Part shown: piece by piece, positions 44,312 to 54,070 of the stretch
Layout: each line of letters opens with the position of its first letter
Position numbering within the stretch: the stretch's first letter is position 1
Assembly (NCBI GenBank): GCA_046160825.1
Contig: JBJXHC010000001.1
Span: 1 to 63,964, forward strand
Source: JBJXHC01 sp046160825
GTDB taxonomy: Bacteria; Bacteroidota; Ignavibacteria; UBA10030; UBA6906
Direction: 5' to 3'
DNA length: 63,964 bases
Made by a program: the position numbers and the translations under genes
Notes under the pieces: generated by a model
Seen by the model: only the letters and a program-made list of their open reading frames with translations
The model's database searches: none
Told to the model about the DNA's origin: nothing

Positions 44312-45634
44312 TTATCTCTTCCTTGACTTCCACCATTCATTGAGCCGTTCACGGATTCTCTTCTCCGCCCCATTGTCAGTCGGACGGTAATAGATGCGAC
44401 CATGTAGTTCTTGGGGCAAATGGGCTTGCTCGGTAAAGTTGCCATCAAAGTCGTGACTATACTTGTAGTTCTCTCCGTACCCTATTTGTTCCATGAGCTT
44501 TGTCGGGGCATTGCGGAGATGAAGCGGAACGGGTTCGTCGGGCCTGGTACGCACGTCGCTTATTGCTTCGTTGATGGCCTTGTATGACGCATTACTCTTG
44601 GGACATGATGCGAGATACGTTGCCGCCTGCGCAAGGACGATTCGCCCCTCCGGCATTCCTATGTAGTCGATTGCCGTGAAGCAGGACGTTGCCAATGTTA
44701 TTGCATACGGGTCGGCATTCCCGATGTCTTCCGAGGCAAGAACAATCATCCGGCGTGCGATGAATTTCGGGTCTTCTCCACCCTCCAGCATTCTCGCCAT
44801 CCAATAGACCGCCGCGTCAGGGTCACTGCCTCTTACGCTCTTGATAAATGCGGAGATGATGTTGTAGTGCTCTTCGCCCCCTTTGTCGTATCGTGTCATC
44901 TTCCGTTGAAAGGCTTCTTCGAATTCCTTTCTCCCGATAACCGCCGTGCCGTCACTTGCAGGAGCCGCCAGACTCACCGCGACTTCAAGTCCATTGAGCA
45001 TCATCCGCGCATCGCCTCCGGAAAGCCGGAACAACACGTCGGCATCGTGAACGACGATATGCCGCTTCGAAAGAGCGGAATCGGTGGTCAGTGCATGATC
45101 AACGATACGTTGAAGGTGGTCGCCGGTGAGGGATTCCAGAACGTACACGCGCGAGCGCGACAGCAGTGGGGAGATGACTTCGAAGGATGGGTTCTCGGTG
45201 GTCGCGCCGATGAGCGTAATGAGACCATCTTCAACGCTATGAAGCAACGCGTCCTGCTGGGCCTTGTTGAAGCGATGGATTTCATCAATGAAAAGGAGCG
45301 TCTGCTTGCCGCCTCTCTTGCGGTTCATCTCGGCGCGATCAAGCACTGCGCGCACGTCCTTCACACCGGAGGCAACTGCATTCAGTTGGAAGAACTCCAC
45401 TTCAACATGATGCGCGATAATTCTCGCCAGTGTGGTCTTGCCGCTTCCGGGCGGACCCCAGAGAATCATGGACGGTAGAAGGTTGCCTTCAAGAAGCACG
45501 CGCAGTGGCTTGCCCGGTCCGAGCAGATGTTCCTGTCCGACAAATTCATCAAGTGTCCGGGGGCGCACACGCTCGGCCAATGGGGCGTGCGATGATGGTG
45601 GGACTGTGGGGGGTGTGCTGTCGAAGAGTTCCAT
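44312..45634 (-). CDS. rarA: Replication-associated recombination protein A
   Basis: A 440-residue AAA+ ATPase (RarA/MgsA/WRNIP1 family) acting at stalled replication forks. The N-terminal ERVRPRTLDEFVGQEHLLG is diagnostic, followed by Walker A GPPGSGKTT, Walker B LLFIDEIHRF and the C-terminal block YPHDFDGNF-like KYSHDFDGNFTEQ. Length is typical. It lies directly upstream of lptD with no spacer, though no functional link is known. Confidence 0.95.
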   Translation of the reverse strand: MELFDSTPPTVPPSSHAPLAERVRPRTLDEFVGQEHLLGPGKPLRVLLEGNLLPSMILWGPPGSGKTTLARIIAHHVEVEFFQLNAVASGVKDVRAVLDRAEMNRKRGGKQTLLFIDEIHRFNKAQQDALLHSVEDGLITLIGATTENPSFEVISPLLSRSRVYVLESLTGDHLQRIVDHALTTDSALSKRHIVVHDADVLFRLSGGDARMMLNGLEVAVSLAAPASDGTAVIGRKEFEEAFQRKMTRYDKGGEEHYNIISAFIKSVRGSDPDAAVYWMARMLEGGEDPKFIARRMIVLASEDIGNADPYAITLATSCFTAIDYIGMPEGRIVLAQAATYLASCPKSNASYKAINEAISDVRTRPDEPVPLHLRNAPTKLMEQIGYGENYKYSHDFDGNFTEQAHLPQELHGRIYYRPTDNGAEKRIRERLNEWWKSRKR

Positions 45635-45706
45635 GAAGACGGATTACAGGTTCACGCCATTCTCAGTAATCCGTAATCTCTATGAAGACGATGATTGTAC
45701 GGGGCT

Positions 45707-46048
45707 TCATTTTTTTCTGACCTTGTACACGGTTTCTCCCTTGCGGATCACCCCGTATTTTTCACGAGCAACTTTCTCTATTGCCTTCTTATCACTGTCG
45801 AGTGCTTTGGATTCTGCTTGCAGCCGGCGATTCTCGGCCTCAGCTTCAACGATTTTCTGCTCGATCTCTGTTTTCTGATTCTGCAGTCGGAAACGCTGAA
45901 CAATCCCGCGGCTCCCGAATAACACAAAAAGGAGAATGGGTACACCGAGAACAAGGCTGATGACTACGCGCTTGTTGCCGAGAAGCCTCTTCACCCCGGC
46001 ACGCAGGTCGAATCCTTTTCGAATCTTGCGGTAGAATACGTTGTCCAT
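45707..46048 (-). CDS. Septum formation initiator family protein (FtsB/DivIC-like)
   Basis: A 113-residue bitopic protein: a short basic cytoplasmic N-terminus, one hydrophobic helix (residues ~28-46, VVISLVLGVPILLFVLF), then a coiled coil (~52-90, EIEQKIVEAEAENRRLQAE) and the conserved ending REKYGVIRKGETVYKV of FtsB/DivIC. Such proteins bridge the divisome. The start at 46048 (MDNVFYRK) is preferred over 46066. Confidence 0.88.
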   Translation of the reverse strand: MDNVFYRKIRKGFDLRAGVKRLLGNKRVVISLVLGVPILLFVLFGSRGIVQRFRLQNQKTEIEQKIVEAEAENRRLQAESKALDSDKKAIEKVAREKYGVIRKGETVYKVRKK

Positions 46049-46127
46049 GGCCGGACAATGTAGCACTTATTTCAAGGGTTTGCAAGGCAATGGCGTGTAC
46101 AGAACTGATCCCGCCGCTGCTCTTGTC

Positions 46128-47246
46128 CTATCCTTTGTACCAGTCCCTGGTTGGATTGTAGGTTGTATTGATGTTATTTTTCTCTGCGTGGCGTTCGAGC
46201 GCAAGAGAGATCAGCTTATCCAGTAACGCCGGATAGGAAATGCCCGATGCTTCCCAGAGCTTGGGGTACATGCTGATCGAGGTAAAGCCCGGAATGGTGT
46301 TGATCTCATTGAGATAGATGCGATGTTTCTTTTTTGTGACGAAGAAGTCTACGCGGGCCATGCCGGCGCAATCCAATACGCGAAATGCCTCGATGGCAAG
46401 TTTCTGAATCTCACGCATGACTTTTTTGGGGAGGTCGGCGGGAACGACGGCTTCCGATTTCCCGTCAACGTACTTTGCATCATAGTCATAAAATTCATTG
46501 GAGGGAATAATTTCACCGGTGACGGACGCAAACGGCTCATCATTCCCGAGCACACTGCACTCGATCTCGCGAAGGCTGTTCACTCCCTGCTCGATCACGA
46601 TCTTCCGGTCATATTGCGCTGCCATTGCAATTCCAGCAAGGAGTTCGCTGCGATGATGCGCTTTGCTGATCCCAACGCTTGATCCGGTATTGGCCGGTTT
46701 GGTAAACATGGGATATTTCAGTTTCTTCTCAGCCGCCGCAACAACACGCTTCGGTTCTTTTTGACAAACGCTCGAAACAAACCACAGGTATCTTGCAATG
46801 GGAAGTCCTGCCTGTTCAAACAACTGCTTCTGTACGATCTTGTCCATGCCGAGCGCTGAACCAAGCACCCCCGCACCAACGTAGGGAATGTTTGCAAGCT
46901 CCAGCAGTCCCTGGATCGTACCATCTTCACCGTATGTTCCATGCAAGACCGGAAAGATGACATCAATCCGGGCAAGGGCTTCACGGGAATCGAGGGACAC
47001 AAGTCCGCGCCGATTGGGTTCGGGAACGAGAAAACGTTCCGGCTCTCCGTCGATTCCCGTTTTGGCTTTCAGCACATCCAGCGCCCTTCCGGAACTTACC
47101 CAGCGTCCTTGTTGGGTGATGCCGATCGGGACGACATCGTATTGGGCGCGATCCAGCGCGTTGATGACGGAACCGGCTGAGACGAGAGAGACCTCATGCT
47201 CACCGGAGCGACCACCGAAGATGACTCCAATGCGGAGTTTGCTCAT
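46128..47246 (-). CDS. ddl: D-alanine--D-alanine ligase
   Basis: A 372-residue ATP-grasp ligase forming D-Ala-D-Ala for peptidoglycan. Family blocks are GGRSGEHEVSLVSA, LHGTYGEDGTIQGLLE, the ATP-grasp region FTKPANTGSSVGISKA and YLNEINTIPGFT at the metal site. Length is typical. It sits between the divIC-like gene and a class II aldolase gene on the same strand. Confidence 0.96.
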   Translation of the reverse strand: MSKLRIGVIFGGRSGEHEVSLVSAGSVINALDRAQYDVVPIGITQQGRWVSSGRALDVLKAKTGIDGEPERFLVPEPNRRGLVSLDSREALARIDVIFPVLHGTYGEDGTIQGLLELANIPYVGAGVLGSALGMDKIVQKQLFEQAGLPIARYLWFVSSVCQKEPKRVVAAAEKKLKYPMFTKPANTGSSVGISKAHHRSELLAGIAMAAQYDRKIVIEQGVNSLREIECSVLGNDEPFASVTGEIIPSNEFYDYDAKYVDGKSEAVVPADLPKKVMREIQKLAIEAFRVLDCAGMARVDFFVTKKKHRIYLNEINTIPGFTSISMYPKLWEASGISYPALLDKLISLALERHAEKNNINTTYNPTRDWYKG

Positions 47247-47288
47247 ATGAAGCCCGTCAAACGATAAATAGATTGATGGTGGAGTGGC

Positions 47289-48026
47289 TTAAGATAACAT
47301 GTGCTGGAGTTTTGCCGCAACGTACTTCCGTACGTCTTCATCTGAAATCTTATCGTCCCCGCTATCGTCGGTGGAACAAGGGATGTCCGTGAAGGCTTTA
47401 CCGTAGCTCTGTCCGCTGATGCCGCGCAGGTTCTCAATATCCCCGGAGCTCAGAACGTGTGGACCGCCGAGCATCCGGGCAACGAAAATAATATGCGCAG
47501 CATGTTCCACTTTCTCCATTTTGAAATATGCATCGTGCAGCGTCCCGCCGTATGTAACAACGCCATGGTTTGCGAGGAGTATCGCCTCACTTGTCATGAC
47601 ATGCGGAGCGAGGGATTCGGTAACTTCACCGGTGGAAGGAGTTGCATACCCGGCAAGAGGAATTGATCCAAGGCCGACAATAACTTCCGGAAGGACACAT
47701 TGGTCGAGGGCAATCCGGGCGGCCGCAAAACCGGTAGCGTACGTCGGATGGGCATGCACCACAGCCCCTATATCCGGTCGCTGTTTGTAAATGAACATGT
47801 GCATATCGATTTCTGTGGAAGGTTTTCCGCTGCCACTTACCTGTGTACCGTCTATCGTCACTTCAACAAGATCATGGGCCGTCACCATTCCCTTATTGAT
47901 CCCCGAACGGGTGGCAAGAATGTTACCGCCGGGGAGCTTGACGCTGACGTTGCCATCGGTCGCGGTAACCATGCCGCGGTTGTAGAGACGGTGGCAGATA
48001 TCGATGAGAAGTTGTGTGTCTGTCAT
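47289..48026 (-). CDS. Class II aldolase/adducin family protein
   Basis: A 245-residue zinc aldolase-type protein resembling L-fuculose-1-phosphate aldolase. Zinc His residues are in HAHPTYATGF and a later HAAHI; the acidic residue is in KPSTEIDMH; ANHGVVTYG is a family block. The substrate could be a phosphorylated sugar or, given the methionine gene just upstream, methylthioribulose-1-phosphate; I cannot decide. It follows the methyltransferase/MTHFR gene by 28 bases. Confidence 0.88.
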   Translation of the reverse strand: MTDTQLLIDICHRLYNRGMVTATDGNVSVKLPGGNILATRSGINKGMVTAHDLVEVTIDGTQVSGSGKPSTEIDMHMFIYKQRPDIGAVVHAHPTYATGFAAARIALDQCVLPEVIVGLGSIPLAGYATPSTGEVTESLAPHVMTSEAILLANHGVVTYGGTLHDAYFKMEKVEHAAHIIFVARMLGGPHVLSSGDIENLRGISGQSYGKAFTDIPCSTDDSGDDKISDEDVRKYVAAKLQHMLS

Positions 48027-48054
48027 CTTGCCCGTACGGGGAGAGTTAGTGCTT

Positions 48055-49881
48055 CTAACGAATCACTTCCAGAAGCTCGTCAACAATATGATATTTCTGG
48101 AACGGCGGCATCATGTACGCGCCGGCGACAAGGGGCTTCGCTTCCTTAAGAAAGGACTTTGAAATTTCAATGCCCACCGCCGGGCCGCGGTCACCCGAAT
48201 TGCGCATCTTGTCGCGGATATCTTCCGGGATTTTCATGCCGGGAACTTCATTGTGCAGAAACTCCGCGTGCTTTGCACCGCGCAGCGGGAGAACGCCGAG
48301 CATAAGAAACATATGCAAGTGCTCGATACGTTTGAGGAAACTTTCCAGGGTTCTCATCTCATAGATCGGTTGCGTGAAGATACAATGTGCACCGGCTTCC
48401 GCCTTACGCTCAAGTTTCTCCATTTCCTTATCCATGTCGTCGGCAATGGGGTTTGCCGCACAGGCAATGAAGAACGACGTGGGTTCACCGATGGAGTTGC
48501 CGAGGAGATCGCGGCTCTCATTCATCGAACGGACGGCCCGGATAAGTCCGGCAGAGTCAACGTCGAACACCGAGGTCGCCTGGGGATAGTCACCGATGCT
48601 CGTTGGATCGCCTGTGATACAGAGGATATTGCGGAGACCGAAGGCATGCGCACCGAGAAGGTCGGATTGAAGGCCGATCATGTTCCGGTCGCGCGTGGCA
48701 ATGTGCGTCATGGTTTCGATACCCACTTCACGCTGCACCAGCGTCGAGATGGCAACAGGGTTCATCCGTAAACGGGCGCGGGCGCCGTCGGTAATATCAA
48801 TGGCGTCGATGCCGCGCTGGTGAAGATACCGGGCCCCTTCGATAACAGAACTCATGTCGAGTCCGCGCGGAATATCCAGTTCCACCGAAGTCATGAATTT
48901 CTTGCCGATGTTGCGGGCAAAACCGGAGCGATCATCCAGCCGGATGGCGTGTCGGGGTTCCTCGCGAATGCTTACTGAGCGGACGGCTTTTTCCTTGAGA
49001 GCGGGTTTCCCAACGCTCACCCCTTTGAGGGCACGAGCCATTGCTGCAATGTGTGCTGGCGTTGATCCGCAACAGCCACCCACAAGCGTTACACCGGATT
49101 CCACCAGTTCCTTTGCATACTTGCCAAGATAATCCGGGGAAGTATGGTAGATGGAACGCCCGTCGAGCAATGTCGGAATTCCTGCCGCAGGTTGAGCCGA
49201 AAGCACAATCCCGTCTTTGTACATACTGCGGATAATGCCAAACATCCGCTGCGGACCCACCGTGCAATTTGCACCGACGATATCGACGCCCTGTGCGATG
49301 ATGTGTTCCACCACCTCAATGGGATAACTGCCGGAGAGAATCGCACCATCTTCTGCAAATGCTTTTTGTGCCACGAGTGGAAGGTCGGTAAGCTCTTTGA
49401 CCGCGGCAATAGCCTCATCAAGTTCCTGCACACTCACAAACGTTTCAAGCATGATCAGGTCGACGCCGCCTTTAACCAGCCATCCGACCTGCTCTTTGAA
49501 GGCGTCGCGCGCTTCCTGTCGCTTGATTTTTCCCACAGGTTCCAACAGTTTGCCTACGGGCCCCACCGCACCTGCAACGTAGACATCTTCACCGGCGGCG
49601 CGGCGGGCAATCTCGACTCCCTTAAGGTTGATCTCCTTGAGTTTGTCTTCAAGGTGATACTGTGTAAGCCTGAGGCGGTTCGCCGAAAAAGTATTCGTTT
49701 CAATGATCTGTGAACCGGCCGCAATGTATTCGCGATGAACGCGTTCGACGATGTCGGGGTTCTTGATGTTCTGGATTTCATGCGGAATCTCCTCGTATTC
49801 ATAAAGATCGAGGAGGGTTCCCATCGCCCCGTCACAAAGGATAGGGCCTTCTTTAATACGCTCGCGAAATGGTTTCTTCAT
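48055..49881 (-). CDS. Bifunctional homocysteine S-methyltransferase/methylenetetrahydrofolate reductase
   Basis: A 608-residue fusion. Residues ~1-290 are a homocysteine S-methyltransferase domain with zinc Cys residues in GANCTVGP and GGCCGSTPAHI. Residues ~310-608 are a MetF-type TIM barrel (blocks TDGARARLRMNP, ILCITGDPTSIGDYP, GAHCIFTQPIYE). It makes methyl-THF and transfers methyl groups to homocysteine, giving methionine without a B12 domain visible here. The start at 49881 (MKKPFRERI) is preferred over 49917. A terminator of the preceding operon lies just upstream. Confidence 0.95.
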   Translation of the reverse strand: MKKPFRERIKEGPILCDGAMGTLLDLYEYEEIPHEIQNIKNPDIVERVHREYIAAGSQIIETNTFSANRLRLTQYHLEDKLKEINLKGVEIARRAAGEDVYVAGAVGPVGKLLEPVGKIKRQEARDAFKEQVGWLVKGGVDLIMLETFVSVQELDEAIAAVKELTDLPLVAQKAFAEDGAILSGSYPIEVVEHIIAQGVDIVGANCTVGPQRMFGIIRSMYKDGIVLSAQPAAGIPTLLDGRSIYHTSPDYLGKYAKELVESGVTLVGGCCGSTPAHIAAMARALKGVSVGKPALKEKAVRSVSIREEPRHAIRLDDRSGFARNIGKKFMTSVELDIPRGLDMSSVIEGARYLHQRGIDAIDITDGARARLRMNPVAISTLVQREVGIETMTHIATRDRNMIGLQSDLLGAHAFGLRNILCITGDPTSIGDYPQATSVFDVDSAGLIRAVRSMNESRDLLGNSIGEPTSFFIACAANPIADDMDKEMEKLERKAEAGAHCIFTQPIYEMRTLESFLKRIEHLHMFLMLGVLPLRGAKHAEFLHNEVPGMKIPEDIRDKMRNSGDRGPAVGIEISKSFLKEAKPLVAGAYMMPPFQKYHIVDELLEVIR

Positions 49882-49897
49882 ACATCCATTGTCTGTA

Positions 49898-49933
49898 AAA
49901 GAAAAATCCCGTCCCAATTGGTCAGGACGGGAT
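49898..49933 (-). terminator. Rho-independent terminator of the pgpH-to-tlpA operon
   Basis: Arms ATCCCGTCC (49906-49914) and GGACGGGAT (49925-49933), perfect 9 bp, 10-base loop, followed on the minus strand by TTTTTCTTTT. It closes the eight-gene run that ends with the TlpA-like gene. Confidence 0.9.
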
Positions 49934-49994
49934 ACAAGTTAGAGAATTCATGCCCGACATTCAAGCAGACCGGAATAGGATCCCACGTCGGCAC

Positions 49995-50492
49995 TCACTT
50001 TTTCAGCAGAGGCAGAATAGCCGATTCGAGTTCTTCATACGTCAGTTGTTCCACCAGCATTTCTGCGAGCAGTCCGTTCTTGTCATAGAGAAATGTTGTA
50101 GGGAGTGCCCCGCCCCATTCCGGATTCAACGCATTGATAAAACTCTCGTCGTTACCCGCGCGTTTGATATATGTCATGAAGTCAATCTTCATTCGTTTGA
50201 CGAACGGCATTACCAGAGATCTCACTCTCTTCGGATCGTCTATCGAAACAAAGATAAACTCAACACCATCGTCCGCATATTCCTTACGAACCCGCAGAAG
50301 TCCCGGAAACTCTTCGATACACGGCGCACACCAGGTCGCCCACATATTCACCACCACCACTTTGCCAACAGATTGCTCGATAAGCAGATGAAGACCCGCG
50401 GCATCAATGGGCCGGATTTCCGGCGAAGCGGTGGAATCGGATGAAAATATGAGCAGCCGCGCCATGAGCAACATATATGCGAGAGCATTCAT
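49995..50492 (-). CDS. TlpA-like thiol-disulfide oxidoreductase
   Basis: A 165-residue thioredoxin-fold protein. A hydrophobic N-terminus (MNALAYMLLMARLLIF) acts as signal or anchor. The active site is WCAPC in VVNMWATWCAPCIEEFPG, and the cis-Pro lies in GGALPTTFLYD. TlpA/ResA proteins reduce periplasmic disulfides, for example on apocytochromes c. The start at 50492 lies four bases past the stop of the redoxin gene, giving tight coupling. Confidence 0.9.
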   Translation of the reverse strand: MNALAYMLLMARLLIFSSDSTASPEIRPIDAAGLHLLIEQSVGKVVVVNMWATWCAPCIEEFPGLLRVRKEYADDGVEFIFVSIDDPKRVRSLVMPFVKRMKIDFMTYIKRAGNDESFINALNPEWGGALPTTFLYDKNGLLAEMLVEQLTYEELESAILPLLKK

Positions 50493-50496
50493 CTCG

Positions 50497-51090
50497 CTAT
50501 TTCTTGATCCGCTTGATGCCGCAGCCGAAGGCTTTGGTTTCCGGTCGGGGGACTTCCCTCCCCTCGAGCAAGGCATCGAGTGCAGCCTTCAGGTCCTGCG
50601 ATGTCATGTCATCGGGATCCCTGCTGTCATCAATGCGTCCATGGTAGCGGAGAATCCCTTTCGCGTCAAGGACATAAGCTTCCGGTGTAACTTGCGCTCC
50701 ATAGAGGTCGGCGATAATATTGTTTCCGTCTTTGATAATTTCAAAGGGGAGTCCATTCTTCTGCGCATGCTCTTTGATTTCTTCGACGGTCTCTTGTTTG
50801 TTGGAATTGATTCCTATGAACGTCACTTTCTTCCCCGTATAGAGCTTCGCAAGTTCAACCATTCGTTCGTTGTAGTCATTCGATACGGGGCACTCCGTCG
50901 CAATAAACATCAGCACCACGAGGTTTTCGCCAAGGTACTTATCGAGGGAATGCTCCACTCCATCAATGTCCTTCCCCACGAAAGCCGGCGCGGTCGTTCC
51001 GATCTCAAGTTTTGGCAGTGTCGCCGCAGTGGCAAGAGAAGTAAGAAGAAGTATTGCTGAGAATATGAACATGCAAGAGCGCTTTGTCAT
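50497..51090 (-). CDS. Exported redoxin (AhpC/TSA-like thioredoxin fold)
   Basis: A 197-residue protein with signal peptide (FIFSAILLLTSLATAA) and a redoxin fold. The active-site block is FIATECPVSNDYNERM, a single-Cys peroxiredoxin-like arrangement in place of CxxC. The cis-Pro region is in TPEAYVLD. The tail is Lys/Arg-rich (CGIKRIKK). It precedes the TlpA-like gene; the pair may handle periplasmic thiol chemistry. Function not certain. Confidence 0.85.
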   Translation of the reverse strand: MTKRSCMFIFSAILLLTSLATAATLPKLEIGTTAPAFVGKDIDGVEHSLDKYLGENLVVLMFIATECPVSNDYNERMVELAKLYTGKKVTFIGINSNKQETVEEIKEHAQKNGLPFEIIKDGNNIIADLYGAQVTPEAYVLDAKGILRYHGRIDDSRDPDDMTSQDLKAALDALLEGREVPRPETKAFGCGIKRIKK

Positions 51091-51116
51091 GTTAAATGTC
51101 CTTTACGATTATGATG

Positions 51117-52112
51117 TTAGTGACCTTTGATCCATTCTTCTGCAATTTGTACGGCGTTGGTTGCAGCACCCTTGCGGAGGTTGTCCGACACAACCCAGAG
51201 ATTGAGTCCGTTGGGTACGGTCTCATCGCGACGCAAGCGTCCAACAAATACATCGTCCTTGTCCCATGCAGTGATGGGCATGGGATAACACGCTTGCAGT
51301 GGGTCGTCCTGTACAATTACTCCGGGTGCATGTTGCAGAGCTTCTTTGACTTCGGCCAATTGGAATTCGTTTTCGAACTCCACATTCACGGCTTCGCTGT
51401 GACCGCCCTCGACAGGAACGCGCACACAGGTCGCAGTAACCCTGATGCTCTCATCGCCCATAATCTTCTTCGTCTCATTCACCATTTTGTGTTCTTCTCT
51501 CGTGTAGCCATCTTCATAAAATACATCCACGTGAGGAAGAACATTGTAGGCAATCTGATGGGGGAATTTCTTTTCCTTCACGGGTTGCTTTCCCACCTCG
51601 GCCTCCAACTGTTCCAATCCCCTGTACCCGGCACCGGTCACCGATTGATAGGTGGCAACCACGATCCGTTTGATCTTCCATCGGTCATGCAGAGGCTTGA
51701 GTGCGACGACCATTTGAATGGTGGAGCAGTTGGGATTCGCGATGATCCCCTTGTGGTGGAAGATCATCTTCCTGTTCACTTCGGGAACAACGAGAGGAAC
51801 CTGTTCATCCATCCTGAACGCGCTGCTGTTATCGATAACGAGCGCGCCAGCGTTGACAGCATGTTGTGCAAATTCCTTGCTTACTGTGGCTCCTGCAGAA
51901 AAAAGAGCAACCTCAACCCCCTTAAATGAACCTGCCGTCAGTTTCTGCACTTTGTGGGTTGTTCCGGCGAAACTCACCTCCTTGCCGGCGGAGCGTTCGG
52001 AGGCAAGAAGGAGGATATCGCCCACGGGGAACTTCCGTTCCTCCAACACCTGGATCATTTTTCTGCCGACCATTCCTGTCGCGCCGACAACAGCAACCTT
52101 GTACAACCGCAT
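51117..52112 (-). CDS. asd: Aspartate-semialdehyde dehydrogenase
   Basis: A 331-residue enzyme reducing aspartyl phosphate to aspartate semialdehyde with NADPH, feeding lysine/DAP, threonine and methionine. The nucleotide loop is VVGATGMVGRKM, the catalytic Cys is in ANPNCSTIQ and the His in VEGGHSEAV. Length is typical. It lies 14 bases after lysA, so two steps of the DAP/lysine route are together. Confidence 0.96.
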   Translation of the reverse strand: MRLYKVAVVGATGMVGRKMIQVLEERKFPVGDILLLASERSAGKEVSFAGTTHKVQKLTAGSFKGVEVALFSAGATVSKEFAQHAVNAGALVIDNSSAFRMDEQVPLVVPEVNRKMIFHHKGIIANPNCSTIQMVVALKPLHDRWKIKRIVVATYQSVTGAGYRGLEQLEAEVGKQPVKEKKFPHQIAYNVLPHVDVFYEDGYTREEHKMVNETKKIMGDESIRVTATCVRVPVEGGHSEAVNVEFENEFQLAEVKEALQHAPGVIVQDDPLQACYPMPITAWDKDDVFVGRLRRDETVPNGLNLWVVSDNLRKGAATNAVQIAEEWIKGH

Positions 52113-52126
52113 ACGCAGCGTTCCTT

Positions 52127-53389
52127 CTACAGTTCTTCTATCAATTCACGTTCACGAACCACCGTCATCGTCGCCCCATCAATCAGTACTTCCGCCGGAC
52201 GCGGACGAGCATTATAGTTGGATGAAAGCACATATCCGTAGGCTCCTGCACACATCAGCGCAAGATAATCGCCCCGCTGAACGCGCGACATTTTTCTGTC
52301 AAGGGCAAAGAAATCACCTGACTCGCACAACGGCCCGACGACGTCCACGGTTTCCACCGGCGACTCCTGCAACGTCAACGGAACGATTTGATGATAGGCG
52401 TTATACAAGCTCGGGCGAATCAGATCGTTCATCCCGCCATCGACAACAATAAATACCTTGTGTCCGGTTTCTTTTCTATACAATACCTTTACAAGCAACA
52501 CGCCGGCGTGCGCAATGATCGAGCGCCCCGGCTGGATCGATAAACGGCATCCGGACTCTCTCAGGATTGGCAGGACTGTCCTAACCAACGTCGCAGCGGA
52601 GAGGTTCAGCTCTTCCAGTGCCTCATCCGGAAGAAACGGATGTTGCACGTATCCTCTATACTGTACGCCAAAGCCGCCGCCAAAGTCAAGGTCTTTGATA
52701 TCAATACCATCGCGTCGTAACTGTTGCACTAAAGCCACCAGGGCTTCAGCGGCCTTCATAAATGTTTCCGCCTTGGTAATCTGGGAACCGATATGACTAT
52801 GGATCCCGCGCACTTCAATCATGGGCATCGATCCTGCACGACGAAGCGCTTCCGCCGCTTTCCTCCATTCAATCCCGAACTTGTGTTCCATTGTTCCAGT
52901 GGAGATGTGGGAATGCCCGCCTGCCTCAATGTCGAGATTGACACGGAGGAGAATGCGCGCTGTTTTTCCCGATGCAACAGCGATCCGGCTCAGGACATCG
53001 AGTTCCTCGAATGATTCAACATTGAAGGCGAGGATATTGTTCTCCAACGCGTACACAATCTCATCATCCCTCTTGCCAACGCTGCTATATGTGATTCTGT
53101 CCGTTGGAAACCCCGCCTTGAGTGCAAGGTGCAACTCGCCGCGGGAAACCACATCAGCACCAAGTCCCTCGCCAGCAATCACGCGCATCAGGGCCGGATT
53201 GTTATTGGCCTTCGCCGCGTAACACGTCAGGTGATCCTGTCCGCCAAAGGCACGTTCAATGTGGTTGCAATGATCCACAATGGACTGCTTGCTGTACACG
53301 TACAACGGCGTCCCGAATCTCTCAGCAACATCATTGAGCGAAGTCCCTTCGCACACCAACTCGTTGTCACGATAATTGAATTCCTGCAT
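52127..53389 (-). CDS. lysA: Diaminopimelate decarboxylase
   Basis: A 420-residue PLP enzyme converting meso-DAP to L-lysine. The PLP Lys is in YAAKANNNPAL; other blocks are GIHSHIGSQI, DFGGGFGVQY, QPGRSIIAHAG and the catalytic Cys in GPLCESGDF. Length is typical. It is spaced nine bases after the site-2 protease gene and 14 before asd. Confidence 0.96.
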   Translation of the reverse strand: MQEFNYRDNELVCEGTSLNDVAERFGTPLYVYSKQSIVDHCNHIERAFGGQDHLTCYAAKANNNPALMRVIAGEGLGADVVSRGELHLALKAGFPTDRITYSSVGKRDDEIVYALENNILAFNVESFEELDVLSRIAVASGKTARILLRVNLDIEAGGHSHISTGTMEHKFGIEWRKAAEALRRAGSMPMIEVRGIHSHIGSQITKAETFMKAAEALVALVQQLRRDGIDIKDLDFGGGFGVQYRGYVQHPFLPDEALEELNLSAATLVRTVLPILRESGCRLSIQPGRSIIAHAGVLLVKVLYRKETGHKVFIVVDGGMNDLIRPSLYNAYHQIVPLTLQESPVETVDVVGPLCESGDFFALDRKMSRVQRGDYLALMCAGAYGYVLSSNYNARPRPAEVLIDGATMTVVRERELIEEL

Positions 53390-53398
53390 GTCGGGGGG

Positions 53399-54070
53399 TT
53401 ACAAGAATAGTGCGATGAATGAACGGAACGGCAGAAGTATGCCTCCAATGACTGTCGAAAACGCTGAGCTGAACGCCGGTATGCGCATAAGCCCGATAAC
53501 GATCAAGATGCCAAGAAAACCAACCTTGCGGTATTGTTCAGCAACTGAAGCAGGCAATATGGCCGCGAACATATGCGATCCATCCAATGGAGGGATGGGG
53601 ATGAGATTGAACACCGCAAGGACGATATTCAGATAGACCCCACCGTAAAACATTTTCAGCAGGAATTCCAATCCATCGGCAGCCAACGGAGAATCAAGTG
53701 CCACGACTGCCGTGCCGGAAAGACTGAGAAGAACAACAACCACACTGCAAACCATTGCGAGAATGATATTGGAGAGCGGGCCAACAACTGAGACCAGGAC
53801 GTCGTCGCGACGCAGGTTTGAGAAATTATTCGGGTTGATGGGTATCGGCTTTGCCCAGGCGATAAACACACTTCCTGCGGCTATGAGAGAAAATAATGGG
53901 ACAATGATTGACCCGATCAGATCAATGTGCGGAATCGGGTTGAGTGTGAGTCGACCGAGGTCACGGGCGGTGGGATCGCCGAGTCGTAATGCCATGTATC
54001 CATGTGCAATTTCATGGATGACGACGGAGAACAGGAGTATCGGAAGAATATAGAGTTGATCAAACATCAA
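53399..54070 (-). CDS. Site-2 protease family membrane metalloprotease (M50)
   Basis: A 223-residue membrane protein with about five to six hydrophobic helices. The zinc motif is HEIAHGYMA near residue 20 and the third ligand is the Asp in IPIPPLDGSHM. There is no PDZ domain, so it belongs to the short, YdgR/Rip-like group of uncertain substrate. Its start overlaps the aminotransferase stop by four bases. Confidence 0.9.
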   Translation of the reverse strand: MMFDQLYILPILLFSVVIHEIAHGYMALRLGDPTARDLGRLTLNPIPHIDLIGSIIVPLFSLIAAGSVFIAWAKPIPINPNNFSNLRRDDVLVSVVGPLSNIILAMVCSVVVVLLSLSGTAVVALDSPLAADGLEFLLKMFYGGVYLNIVLAVFNLIPIPPLDGSHMFAAILPASVAEQYRKVGFLGILIVIGLMRIPAFSSAFSTVIGGILLPFRSFIALFL